Assembly (NCBI GenBank): GCA_009919985.1
Contig: RGAX01000106.1
Span: 1-9,089 of the forward strand
Origin: Opitutaceae bacterium
GTDB lineage: Bacteria; Verrucomicrobiota; Verrucomicrobiia; Opitutales; Opitutaceae
DNA: 9,089 bases
Direction: 5' to 3'
The notes beneath the pieces were generated by a model, which worked only from the letters and a program-made list of their open reading frames with translations, did no database searches and was not told the DNA's origin. Position 1 is the stretch's first letter, and each line of letters opens with the position of its first letter. This document shows positions 1 to 7,256 of the stretch, one piece after another. A program made the translations under genes and the position numbers.

Positions 1-1
1 G

Positions 2-748
2 CTCGCGAAAAATCTCCCCGGCGTAGTCGTCCTCGTGGATAAAAACCGTGTCAAAGCCGGCGCATACGCGATTAAGAAATTCGGCTGCGACACACTCATC
101 CTCGACGACGGATTTCAATACCTGCCGCTCAAGGGCCGCTTGAATCTGTTGCTCGTGGATAAAACGAATCCATTCGGCAACGGCCACATGTTGCCCCGTG
201 GCGTGCTTCGCGAGCCCATCAAACACCTCAGCCGTGCGAGTTACGTTTTCCTCACCAAATCCAACGGTGAACGCGACAACGACCTCGAAGCACTGATCCG
301 CGAGCACAACCCCAATGTCGATATCATCGAGTGCGCGCACCGACCACAGTACCTCCAGCGTTTCGGCGTCCCTGTCACGGCCGTTGACGCGCGTGAACCG
401 CTATCCTGGCTTAAGGGCCGACGCGTATTTGCCTTCAGTGGCATCGCGACCCCGGAAAGTTTCGAGAAATTCCTGCGTGATCTTGGTGCGTTGGTGATGG
501 GCCGTGAACGCTTTTTGGATCATTACCGCTACGAGGAGGAAGATTTGGCTGAACTCTTTGCTGCGGCGCAGCGCGAAGGGGCCGAATGCCTCATCACGAC
601 GGAAAAAGATGCGGTGCGCATTGCCGAGACCCGGCTTTGCCCGCTGCCTTTGTTTTATCTACGGCTAGAAATTGATATTATCCGAGGTGCAGCTGACTTT
701 GACGAAGCGGTAGGTCGCATCTGCTTCCCGCAGAGTGGTGCTCCTTAA
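2..748 (+). CDS. lpxK: Tetraacyldisaccharide 4'-kinase LpxK, 3' part (left edge)
   Basis: LpxK phosphorylates the 4' position of the tetraacyldisaccharide lipid A precursor at the inner membrane, an ATP-dependent late step of lipid A synthesis. The frame is open from base 2 to the TAA at 746-748, giving 248 visible residues; the family is usually about 320-350, so the N-terminal membrane anchor and P-loop lie outside the window. Family landmarks seen are LILDDGFQY (the DDGFQ motif), a VDKTNPFGNGHMLPRGVLREP-like stretch, the FAFSGIATPESF segment and ITTEKDAVRI near the C-terminus. A GTG at 35 is in frame but is internal, because homologous sequence continues upstream of it. The visible part has no break. 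It shows that the host makes LPS-type lipid A. Confidence 0.93.
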   Translation, partial: LAKNLPGVVVLVDKNRVKAGAYAIKKFGCDTLILDDGFQYLPLKGRLNLLLVDKTNPFGNGHMLPRGVLREPIKHLSRASYVFLTKSNGERDNDLEALIREHNPNVDIIECAHRPQYLQRFGVPVTAVDAREPLSWLKGRRVFAFSGIATPESFEKFLRDLGALVMGRERFLDHYRYEEEDLAELFAAAQREGAECLITTEKDAVRIAETRLCPLPLFYLRLEIDIIRGAADFDEAVGRICFPQSGAP

Positions 749-823
749 TGGCGAAGCAATCGGCGCTACGAGCTTTCGCTTGCAGGTGCTGGCCGGCGTG
801 GGGTTAGCTTGGGCTTACTTTCC

Positions 824-1945
824 ATGATCATCGACCCACGCTACACCCAACTTGCCGCCGGCCTGACTGGTTTTTCCACTGCCTTGAAACCCGGTGAACG
901 CGTGCTCATCGACGCCTTCGATGTGCCGGATGCGATGGTGATCGCTCTAGTGCGGGCTACTCGTGCGCGTGGCGCCCATCCTTATGTGCAGCTTCATCGC
1001 GCCCGCATCTCACGTGAATTGGCGCTTGCCGCCGCTGAGGATCAATACGCCCCGCACGCGGAGGTGGAGCTTGCTCGCATGCAAAAAATGGACGCCTACA
1101 TCGCGTTGCGTGGCTCTGAAAATATTTTCGAAAATTCCGATGTGCCTTCGGTTAAAACCCAGCTAATCTCGCGGTTGATGAAGCCGGTGCTCGATCACCG
1201 TGTGGGCAAGACTAAGTGGGTCGTCCTGCGTTGGCCGACCGCTGCCATGGCCCAACAAGCAGGCATGAGCACAGAGGCGTTTGAGGATTTTTACTTTCAG
1301 GTCTGCAATCTTGACTACGCCACGCTCGTGCCCGGCATGAAGGTGCTTGCTGATCTAATGGCGAAAACCGACCGCGTGCACATTAAAGGCCCGGGCACTG
1401 ACCTCACCTTTTCGATCAAGGGTATTGGTGCCCAACCTTGCGGCGGTCTGCGCAATATCCCAGATGGCGAGGTTTTCTCCTGTCCGGTGAAAGACTCAGT
1501 CGAAGGTGTTATTCAATACAACGCTCCGACGGTGTATCTCGGCGCCTCCTTTGATAACATCCGCCTCGTTTTCAAAAAAGGCCGCATCGTCGAAGCCACG
1601 GCTAACAACACGAAACGTCTTAACGAAATTCTCAACAGCGACTCCGGCGCGCGCTACATCGGGGAATTCGCAATCGGTTTTAATCCGCATATTCTTGAGC
1701 CGATGCGTGATATCCTCTTCGACGAGAAAATCGCCGGATCCTTTCATTTTACACCCGGTCAGGCCTACGAAGGCGTGGGCAACGGCAATAAATCCCAAGT
1801 TCATTGGGATATGGTCTGCATCCAACGCCCCGAGTACGGCGGTGGTGAAATCTGGTTCGACGGTAAACTCATCCGCAAAGACGGTCTGTTCGTACCCAAA
1901 GCGTTGAATAAGCTAAATCCGGATTATCTGCTCGGTAAATCGTAA
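824..1945 (+). CDS. M29-family metallo-aminopeptidase (aminopeptidase T/S type)
   Basis: A 373-residue protein resembling the thermophilic-aminopeptidase (peptidase M29) family, which are cytosolic dimetal exopeptidases that release N-terminal amino acids. The length is close to the roughly 370-410 usual for the family. Putative metal ligands and catalytic residues can be placed by motif: Glu216 (IPDGEVF), Glu281 (IGEFAIGFNPH), His308 (GSFHF), Tyr315 (QAYEGVG), and His327 and Asp329 (QVHWDMV). I chose the ATG at 824, giving MIIDPRYTQLAAGL, since family members commonly start about there; an in-frame TTG at 809 would add five residues. No strong Shine-Dalgarno is visible. It follows lpxK by 75 nt on the same strand without an obvious promoter or terminator between, so cotranscription is possible. 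The exact peptide specificity cannot be read from the sequence. Confidence 0.88.
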   Translation: MIIDPRYTQLAAGLTGFSTALKPGERVLIDAFDVPDAMVIALVRATRARGAHPYVQLHRARISRELALAAAEDQYAPHAEVELARMQKMDAYIALRGSENIFENSDVPSVKTQLISRLMKPVLDHRVGKTKWVVLRWPTAAMAQQAGMSTEAFEDFYFQVCNLDYATLVPGMKVLADLMAKTDRVHIKGPGTDLTFSIKGIGAQPCGGLRNIPDGEVFSCPVKDSVEGVIQYNAPTVYLGASFDNIRLVFKKGRIVEATANNTKRLNEILNSDSGARYIGEFAIGFNPHILEPMRDILFDEKIAGSFHFTPGQAYEGVGNGNKSQVHWDMVCIQRPEYGGGEIWFDGKLIRKDGLFVPKALNKLNPDYLLGKS

Positions 1946-2014
1946 GTGTTTTCCTGCGCCTTGCTCCGCTTCAACAGAAGTGGCTCGCGGAAACCAAAGC
2001 GCTCGCCATGGTCG

Positions 2015-2040
2015 GGGGTGGAACCACTCGGCTCCACCTC
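2015..2040 (+). other. Hairpin at the 5' end of rluD
   Basis: GGGGTGGA (2015-2022) can pair with TCCACCTC (2033-2040) through eight pairs, one of them G-U, around a 10-nt loop. It lies between two candidate rluD starts (ATG 2008 and GTG 2044). If GTG 2044 is the start, the hairpin sits directly against the initiation region and could affect translation. There is no T-tract, so it does not look like a terminator. It may be chance. Confidence 0.25.
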
Positions 2041-2043
2041 TTT

Positions 2044-2993
2044 GTGATTGAACAAACCTACATCGTCCCCTCCAGCGTCCGTCCGGCCCGCGCCGACAAA
2101 ATTCTCGCGAAAGCGTATCCCGAGCACAGCCGCGTAGCGTTTCATCGTTCGTTCGATGCGGGGTTGGTGCGCGTCGATGGGAAAGTGATTCCGCGTGATT
2201 TTCGTCTCTTGCCGGACACCGCTATCACATTCGCTTTTCCCGATTTGATTCCATCGGGTGTACGCGCGGTGAAAATTCCGCTTGAGGTGATTTTCGAGGA
2301 CAAGCACATGCTCGCGATCAACAAAGCCGCCGGTATGGTCGTGCATCCCGGTGCTGGTACGCGCGACGACACCCTCGTTCACGCGCTACTCGCGCATTGT
2401 AAAGGCAAGCTTAGCGGCGTTGGTGGCGTGGAACGCCCCGGTATCGTGCATCGCTTGGACCGTGAGACCTCTGGAGTGATCTTAGTCGCCAAGAGCGATC
2501 TCGCGCACCGCGGATTAGCGGAGCAATTTAAAGAGCGAGAGCTGCAGAAAGAATACCTCGCGCTCGTCGCAGGCGCACCCGGGTTGTTGAGCGGTAGCAT
2601 GAAAAAGTCTATCGGCCGCAATCAGCAGCATCGTCACAAGATGACTGCAATCGACGAAGAAGACGAAAGTGGCCGCGGGCGTGATGCGCATACAGATTGG
2701 GCGGTCGTGGAGAGTTTCGGTAAAATCGCTACGCTCATGCGCTGCAACGTGATCCGCGCCTGCCGCACCAACCCGAGCGAGTGATGCTCCACGCTGAACA
2801 TATCGTTGTAACGCATCCCATTTCCGGCAAGGTCCTCGAATTGAAAGCGCCGCTGCCGGCAGATTTTCAAGCTCAACTCGCTCAATTACGTAAACTTACG
2901 CGATCCGAGGAAAAACGAAAAATGATCGCTGCCGAGCCAGTGAAGCGTAAGCGCAAACCCGCTATCCCCGCAGCCCATGTGCGCGAAGTTTAA
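2044..2993 (+). pseudogene. rluD: RluD-type 23S rRNA pseudouridine synthase, internal deletion with frameshift
   Basis: RluA/RluD-family enzymes convert specific uridines of 23S rRNA to pseudouridine. An N-terminal S4-like RNA-binding domain (ARADKILAKAYPEHSR...LVRVDGK) is followed by the catalytic domain with IVHRLDRETSGVI, whose Asp is the catalytic residue. The reading frame runs normally to about 2750 (LMRCNV), then gives a non-homologous tail and stops at 2782-2784. Another frame then resumes the family's C-terminus from about 2751: DPRLPHQPERVMLHAEH, then THPISGKVLELKAPLP, to the TAA at 2991-2993. The GRTHQIRVH motif and the following GHPLLGD-type segment, expected between these parts, are absent, roughly 35-40 residues by comparison with E. 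coli RluD as I remember it. This is therefore a deletion and not a simple one-base shift. The start is either GTG 2044 (MIEQTYIVP, preferred) or ATG 2008. The tail is basic (KRKRK). As written, the product would very likely be inactive. Confidence 0.87.
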
Positions 2994-3946
2994 GCTTTAG
3001 CGGGATCGAGGGCCTCGGCGACGAGGCCCCAGCGTAGATTGTAGAGCGAGTTTTCGAACGCGTTAAAGCGCCCGATTTCGGCCAGTGTGATCACGGTCGC
3101 CAAGGCTGTCGGAAAAACGTCGGCCCTCGCCGGCGGCAGTCCTGCAATGTGCTGACGTGCGGCGAGCGGTAGTTCACCTAGTTCACTAAGAAGTGAGCGC
3201 AGCGTTGCAACGGAGAGTCGCGTGGGTGTCTCTATCAGCGGTCTGCCGCTGCGCGCGGCTTGGATCGTTCGCACGCTTGTGACGGTGCCGCCGGTGCCAA
3301 TTGCGGTGGCTGTGTTGGGTAGTGAAAAACTAAAGCCGGCCTGCTGGATTAACTCGCGCACATGTGCGGCGATCGCATTGGCGTGGGCGGTAGTGAAGGA
3401 TGCCGTTGGGTCGGCGATATATTTTTCCGTAAGGCGCACACAACCGAGTGGGAGGCTGACAGCTTGCGTGATGCGACGGTCGCGGTAGGCGAGGCATTCC
3501 AGACTGCCGCCACCCAGATCGAAGACATAAAAATCGCGCAAGTCGGCGAGCGCAGGGTCACAGGTTAGGCCGCGGCCGATCAGGTTGGCCTCTTCGTTGC
3601 CCGAAAGGAGGCGAATGGAGTGACCCGTGGCTGCGTGGACGCGGGTAATAAAATCAGCACCATTGCGGGCGTCGCGTACAGCGCTGGTGGCAACGAGAAT
3701 AATCCTGCCAGCGCCGTGCATAGAGGCATCAGCTATGAGGGAGCTGATAGCCTCAAGCCCACGAGCCATACCATCCTCGCTCAGGCGTGGTTCGGTGCGG
3801 CTGATGCCGGCACTAATGCGCGCGTCGATCGTGCGGTAATGCACGGCGTGCAAGGTGTTCTTCGCGTCGCGTGCTGCGACGAGAATTTTGATCGAGTTGG
3901 ACCCGATATCGATGACGGCGACGGAGCCTGCGGGCGAGGTGTTCAC
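2990..3946 (-). CDS. ppx: Ppx/GppA-type exopolyphosphatase / pppGpp phosphohydrolase, short form
   Basis: A 318-residue member of the Ppx/GppA phosphatase family (ASKHA fold), whose members remove terminal phosphate from polyphosphate or convert pppGpp to ppGpp. Visible motifs in order are phosphate-binding loop 1 IDIGSNSIKILVA (about residues 12-24), ATSAVRDARNG (86-96), SGNEEANLIGRG (115-126) with the Glu pair that includes the likely catalytic base, the FDLGGGSLE loop 2 (142-150), and GTGGT further on. The length fits the short two-domain form (about 300-320) and not the roughly 500-residue enterobacterial enzymes with a C-terminal HD-like domain. The GTG start at 3946 overlaps the rsmI TGA as GTGA, which suggests translational coupling. 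The sequence does not decide between polyphosphate and pppGpp as substrate. The stop falls in a TTAA shared with the convergent rluD. Confidence 0.9.
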   Translation of the reverse strand: MNTSPAGSVAVIDIGSNSIKILVAARDAKNTLHAVHYRTIDARISAGISRTEPRLSEDGMARGLEAISSLIADASMHGAGRIILVATSAVRDARNGADFITRVHAATGHSIRLLSGNEEANLIGRGLTCDPALADLRDFYVFDLGGGSLECLAYRDRRITQAVSLPLGCVRLTEKYIADPTASFTTAHANAIAAHVRELIQQAGFSFSLPNTATAIGTGGTVTSVRTIQAARSGRPLIETPTRLSVATLRSLLSELGELPLAARQHIAGLPPARADVFPTALATVITLAEIGRFNAFENSLYNLRWGLVAEALDPAKA

Positions 3947-4665
3947 AGAACGAAATCGGCGGGAGCGATCAGGACGACAAACTCACCTTTCAGGCTACCT
4001 TTAAGCAGGCGGTCGCGTACCTCGCCAGCGCGGCCGACGAGCCAGGTTTCATGGAGCTTGGTGACTTCACGGGCGATGCAAATGACACGATCGGGCCCGA
4101 GTTTCTCCACAATTTCTTCTGCAAATTTGTCGATGCGGTGGCAGCTTTCGTAGAGCGCGAGGGTGAATTCGAAGTCGCGGTATTTTTCTAAAAAAGCCGT
4201 GCGCGCAGAGGTTTTGGCGATCAAGAAACCAGCGAAGAGAAATCCATTGGTGGGCAGACCGCTGGCACTGAGTACGGCGGCGACTGCGCAGGCGCCTGGG
4301 ATTGGGATTACGGGCAAGCCGCGTCGGCGGCAGGCGCGGACCAATCGAAAGCCGGGATCGCTAATGGCAGGCGTACCAGCATCGCTCACCAAAGCTACAG
4401 ATTGGCCGGCGGCGATTTTCGAGGCGATGAATTCGGCGGCCTCGGTTTCGTTGTGATCGTGGTAGGATACGAGCGGACGATGCAGGCCGAAGCGCGTGAG
4501 TAGCCCACCGGTGGTGCGGGTGTCTTCGCAAGCGACGAGATCGACCGCGCCCAGAATGGCACGGGCGCGCTCGGTGAGATCGGCGAGGTTGCCGATGGGT
4601 GTGGCCACGACGTAGAGCGTGCCGGGCGATGGTATTAGCGAAGGGTTGGCGGCGGGCTCGTTCAT
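3943..4665 (-). CDS. rsmI: 16S rRNA (cytidine-1402-2'-O)-methyltransferase RsmI
   Basis: RsmI 2'-O-methylates C1402 of 16S rRNA in the decoding centre, using S-adenosylmethionine. The protein has 240 residues from ATG 4665. It carries the tetrapyrrole-methylase-type fold markers LYVVATPIGNLADLTERA (17-34), CEDTR (46-50), LVSDAGTPAISDPG (92-105), LPTNGFLFAGFL (137-148), AREVTKLHETW (198-208) and KGEFVVLI near the C-terminus. It is shorter than E. coli RsmI (286) because it lacks the C-terminal extension. A TTG at 4677 would extend it by four residues, but that codon lies in the U-tract of the upstream terminator, so ATG 4665 is preferred. It forms a coupled pair with the downstream ppx-type gene through a 4-nt stop/start overlap. 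Confidence 0.95.
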   Translation of the reverse strand: MNEPAANPSLIPSPGTLYVVATPIGNLADLTERARAILGAVDLVACEDTRTTGGLLTRFGLHRPLVSYHDHNETEAAEFIASKIAAGQSVALVSDAGTPAISDPGFRLVRACRRRGLPVIPIPGACAVAAVLSASGLPTNGFLFAGFLIAKTSARTAFLEKYRDFEFTLALYESCHRIDKFAEEIVEKLGPDRVICIAREVTKLHETWLVGRAGEVRDRLLKGSLKGEFVVLIAPADFVL

Positions 4666-4675
4666 GCGCAGGCAC

Positions 4676-4701
4676 AAAAAATCCGGCGCTAGGCCGGATT
4701 T
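4676..4701 (-). terminator. Intrinsic terminator after the lipoprotein gene
   Basis: Read on the minus strand, a perfect 9-bp stem (AAATCCGGC / GCCGGATTT) encloses a 5-nt loop (CTAGC) and is followed by more T residues, so the transcript ends in a run of six U. It starts 24 nt after the lipoprotein stop and ends 11 nt before the rsmI ATG. It would end the pgi / coiled-coil / lipoprotein transcript, so rsmI needs readthrough or its own promoter. Confidence 0.85.
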
Positions 4702-4725
4702 GGCGAGAGGGAAGTGAGGCGCGGC

Positions 4726-4890
4726 TTAGCGCCCGGTCTGTTGGCCCATGCCGGGAATCTGGCCTTCCCAGCCGGCGGGGCGACTCCATGGAATCGCAGT
4801 GTCTTTCTGGCGGCGGGTTTCGCAGCCGCTTAGGATGAGGCCAAAGGTGGCCAACAGGAGGAGCAGAAGCGGTTTTTTGAGTGAGTGCAT
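4726..4890 (-). CDS. Small lipoprotein, 54 residues
   Basis: An ATG at 4890 opens a 54-codon frame ending at TAA 4726-4728. The product starts MHSLKK, then a Leu-rich hydrophobic core (residues 7-20) and a lipobox Leu20-Ser21-Gly22-Cys23, as expected for a signal-peptidase II substrate lipidated on Cys23. The mature part is only about 32 residues (CETRRQKDTAIPWSRP, then AGWEGQIPGMGQQTGR), hydrophilic and rich in Gly and Gln. Glu directly after Cys does not match the Asp+2 inner-membrane retention signal known from E. coli, so outer-membrane placement is possible. It starts 10 nt after the coiled-coil gene and is followed at once by a strong terminator, so it is probably the last gene of that operon. 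The function is unknown. The lipobox, the operon position and the terminator make it very likely to be a real gene. Confidence 0.8.
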   Translation of the reverse strand: MHSLKKPLLLLLLATFGLILSGCETRRQKDTAIPWSRPAGWEGQIPGMGQQTGR

Positions 4891-4900
4891 CGTTGGTGAG

Positions 4901-5632
4901 TTAAGGAGTTAGTACGGCCAAATCGCCTTTGTGCAAGACGCCGCGTAGAGAATCAGGTTCCACTTGAGCGATAGAAAATTGCGAGCGTACGTCACTGATG
5001 CGGATTATGGCGAGGATTTCGGTGCCGTTGCGTACCGAAAAGCGTTGGTCCACGCTCGCGCCACGAATTGAGCCATAGTTGAGTACGACGAAGGAATTTT
5101 CTGGGCCGATGCTCATGACATTGGCGGAAACGCGGCCGGCGCGGCTGGAGAAGACGGCGGTTGAGGCGCCGGCGGCAGTGGGGAGGGCGGCGCCGTTTTT
5201 CGAGGTGGCGAGCTGCCGCTCCAGTTCTGCGATTGTATTTTTATAGGCTTCGACTTGGGCCGGTGGAATGATTTTTGCGCGGGTGTCGGTGAGGTCGCGT
5301 TGTAACGAGCTGAGTTCCTCGCGCAGCGTGCGCTCAGCGGCTTCGCGGGCGGCGAGGGCAGCGCGCGAGGCGGCGAGATCGGAGGTGAGCTGTGCGGTGC
5401 GGGACTCGGCGGTGGCGAGTTGAGCCTTAGTGATTTCGACTTGGGCTCCGGCGGTGACGGCTTGTTTTTGAAACGATGAGGCCAACTCGCGTGAGGCGGC
5501 GAGCTGGCCATCAAGTGCAGTGGCGCGCGCGGTCAGATCGCGGCGCGTTTCGAGCGCTTGCCAATAGAGCGCGCCCAACGAGCCACTCACAGTGAAGGCG
5601 AGCAGGCTGAGAACGAGCAGGAGGCGATTCAT
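4901..5632 (-). CDS. Membrane-anchored periplasmic coiled-coil protein, unknown function
   Basis: A 243-residue protein that I cannot assign to a named family. Residues 3-23 (LLLVLSLLAFTVSGSLGALY) form an uncleaved-looking membrane anchor or signal peptide. Residues about 28-145 are Ala/Leu/Glu/Arg/Gln-rich with heptad-like spacing, which predicts a long coiled coil. After a short linker rich in Ala, Thr and Ser (about 145-165), a compact C-terminal domain follows with alternating beta-type segments (VSANVMSIGPENSFVVLNYG, QRFSVRNGTEILAIIRI, FSIAQVEPDSL, KGDLAVL), resembling a small beta-barrel. The layout (anchor, coiled coil, beta domain) recalls MreC-like or other envelope-organising proteins, but no MreC motif is evident. 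It lies 37 nt after pgi and 10 nt before the small lipoprotein, which suggests an envelope role shared with the latter. Confidence 0.82.
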   Translation of the reverse strand: MNRLLLVLSLLAFTVSGSLGALYWQALETRRDLTARATALDGQLAASRELASSFQKQAVTAGAQVEITKAQLATAESRTAQLTSDLAASRAALAAREAAERTLREELSSLQRDLTDTRAKIIPPAQVEAYKNTIAELERQLATSKNGAALPTAAGASTAVFSSRAGRVSANVMSIGPENSFVVLNYGSIRGASVDQRFSVRNGTEILAIIRISDVRSQFSIAQVEPDSLRGVLHKGDLAVLTP

Positions 5633-5669
5633 GGCGATGGGGTGAAAGCCGACGTGATGAGGGCGAGGT

Positions 5670-7183
5670 TTAAGCAGCGCGGTAAGTGGATTTGAACCAC
5701 GGGGACTTGGCGCGCTTTTTCACGCCACTGCCCTTGTTGGCGGCGAGGTGTTCTAGGATCTTGAAGGCGAGTTCTGTGGCTTCGGGTTGACCGACTTGAG
5801 CGGCGAGTTGCTCGGCGGTATAATGGACTGCCGGATCGGCCTTGAGAGCGGCGGTGAGTTTGAGTTTTAGCGCGATTACGCCACCGGCGGCTTTCTTGCC
5901 GGCTTCGACGCCAGGTTGATGGTAGGCGTTAATGCCTACTAGCGAGGCATAGAGCCCGACGACGCGTTCGTAGAGGGCGATCAACATGCCAAGTGAGCGA
6001 GGGGAAACGTCGGGCAAGGTGATGGTGACCGAGTGGCGATCTTTCTCGCTGAGGGCGTCGCGGGTTCCCAGATAGAAGCCTTGGAGGAAATCGCCGGCGG
6101 TGATGCCGGGTTCGACTTCGAGAGCGGTCTTCGCGTCGCGGTCTTTTAGGACTTCGATGAAGGTGACGAAGAAGTTGTGCACCCCGTCGCGGAGTTGTTG
6201 AACGTAGGCGTGTTGATCGGTGGAGCCTTTGTTGCCATACACCGCGATGCCTTGGTTGACGACGTTGCCCTTGAGGTCGTGTTCCTTGCCCAGTGACTCC
6301 ATGACGAGTTGCTGGAGGTAACGGGAGAACAAGAGCAGGCGATCCTTGTAGGGGAGAACGACCATGTCTTTGGCGCCGCGGCCGTCCGTGGCGTAGAACC
6401 ACATGAGAGCAAGGAGCGCAGCGGGGTTTTGGCCGACAGTGGTATGGCGCGTGACGACGTCCATTTCAGCGGCGCCGTCGAGCATGGCCTGGATGTCGAG
6501 GCCTTGAAGCGCAGCGGGAAGCAGTCCTACGGCAGAGAGTTCGGAAGTGCGGCCGCCGACCCAGTCCCACATGGGGAAACGGGCGAGCCAGTTTTGGGCG
6601 AGCGCGGTTTGGTCCAGCTTGGAGCCGGCGCCAGTGACGGCGACGAAGTGCTTTGTGAAATCAAGGCCGGCGGCTTGAAAGGCGGCGGCGGCTTCGAGTT
6701 GGCCGTTGCGGGTTTCGGCGGTGCCGCCGGATTTGGAGATGACGACGACTAGGGTTTTGGCGAGTTGGCCGCGGAGACCGGCGAGCACATAGTCGATGCC
6801 GTCGGGATCGGTGCAAGAGCGGAGCCGCCGATACCGATCACGAGTAGGTTTTTGAATTTACCCTTGGGGCCGGTGATGGCGCCGGAGTGAACGCGGGCGG
6901 CGAAATCTTTGATCGCTGCCAGAGTGGAGGAAATCTCAGCTGCGAGGGCTGGCGTAGGCGCGAGCTGGGGCGCGCGCAGCCAGTAGTGGCCGACCATGCG
7001 GTTCTCATCGGGATTGGCGATGGCGCCTTTTTCCAAGGCGGCCATGTCGGCGAAGGCCTGTTGCATCGCGGCGTCTTTGGCGGCGAGGAAATCGTCGGGG
7101 AACGGAATGCGACTGATGTCGAGCGCGAGGCCGAGATCGGCGTGGTGATAATAAAGTGATTTAAAGCGGGACCAGGTGGACAT
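5670..7183 (-). pseudogene. pgi: Glucose-6-phosphate isomerase, internal deletion with frameshift
   Basis: PGI interconverts glucose-6-phosphate and fructose-6-phosphate. The gene starts at ATG 7183 (MSTWSRFKSLYYHHADL) and reads normally to LLVIGIGGSAL, about residue 123 near 6813. The frame then degenerates (APIPTASTM...) and stops at 6749-6751. From about 6812 a second frame carries the rest: TDPDGIDYVLAGLRGQLAK, SKSGGTAETRN (sugar-phosphate-binding SIS motif), GNKGSTDQHAYVQQLRDG (signature with the conserved His), down to STYRAA and the TAA at 5670. Between the two parts, about 25-30 residues expected after GGSALGP in bacterial PGIs are missing, so this is an out-of-frame deletion and not a point indel. 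The rest is well conserved, which suggests very recent loss or a sequence error. Pgi is normally single-copy and central, so an artefact must be considered. It leads the pgi / coiled-coil / lipoprotein cluster. Confidence 0.88.
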
Positions 7184-7254
7184 GAAGAAAGAAAAGGAAA
7201 AGGCAGTTGAGGAAAGCGACTGCGGTGCGCGGGTACGAGGAGAAATCGGCGCGA
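7181..7254 (-). repeat. Direct repeat copy 1, upstream of and including the pgi start
   Basis: This segment matches 8200-8267 in the same orientation: about 50 of 61 aligned bases are identical, plus one 6-base gap near the CAT end. Shared blocks include GCGCGGGTAC and AAATCGGCGCGA on the plus strand. Read on the minus strand it begins 2 nt after the TAG of a possible gene remnant and ends in the pgi ATG. It may be a dispersed intergenic repeat or a duplication of the pgi 5' region. Confidence 0.75.
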
Positions 7255-7256
7255 AC

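Noticed and set aside
749..823. Promoter between lpxK and the aminopeptidase gene
   Set aside because: Only weak -35/-10-like matches with poor spacing were seen, not enough to support a call.
1924..2382. Minus-strand open frame of 152 codons across the M29-rluD junction
   Set aside because: It lies opposite the S4 and catalytic regions of rluD and has no recognisable domain.
2730..2790. Programmed ribosomal frameshift in rluD
   Set aside because: A conserved block is missing between the two frames, so a shift would not restore the protein, and no slippery run is seen at the junction.
6309..6752. Plus-strand open frame of 147 codons opposite pgi
   Set aside because: It mirrors conserved PGI codons on the other strand and has a Gly/Ala/Glu-rich composition typical of antisense frames in GC-rich genes.
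6749..6830. Programmed frameshift, or two separate genes, at pgi
   Set aside because: The two parts are halves of one PGI with a missing segment; the second part's first start codon (GTG 6788) lies inside conserved sequence.
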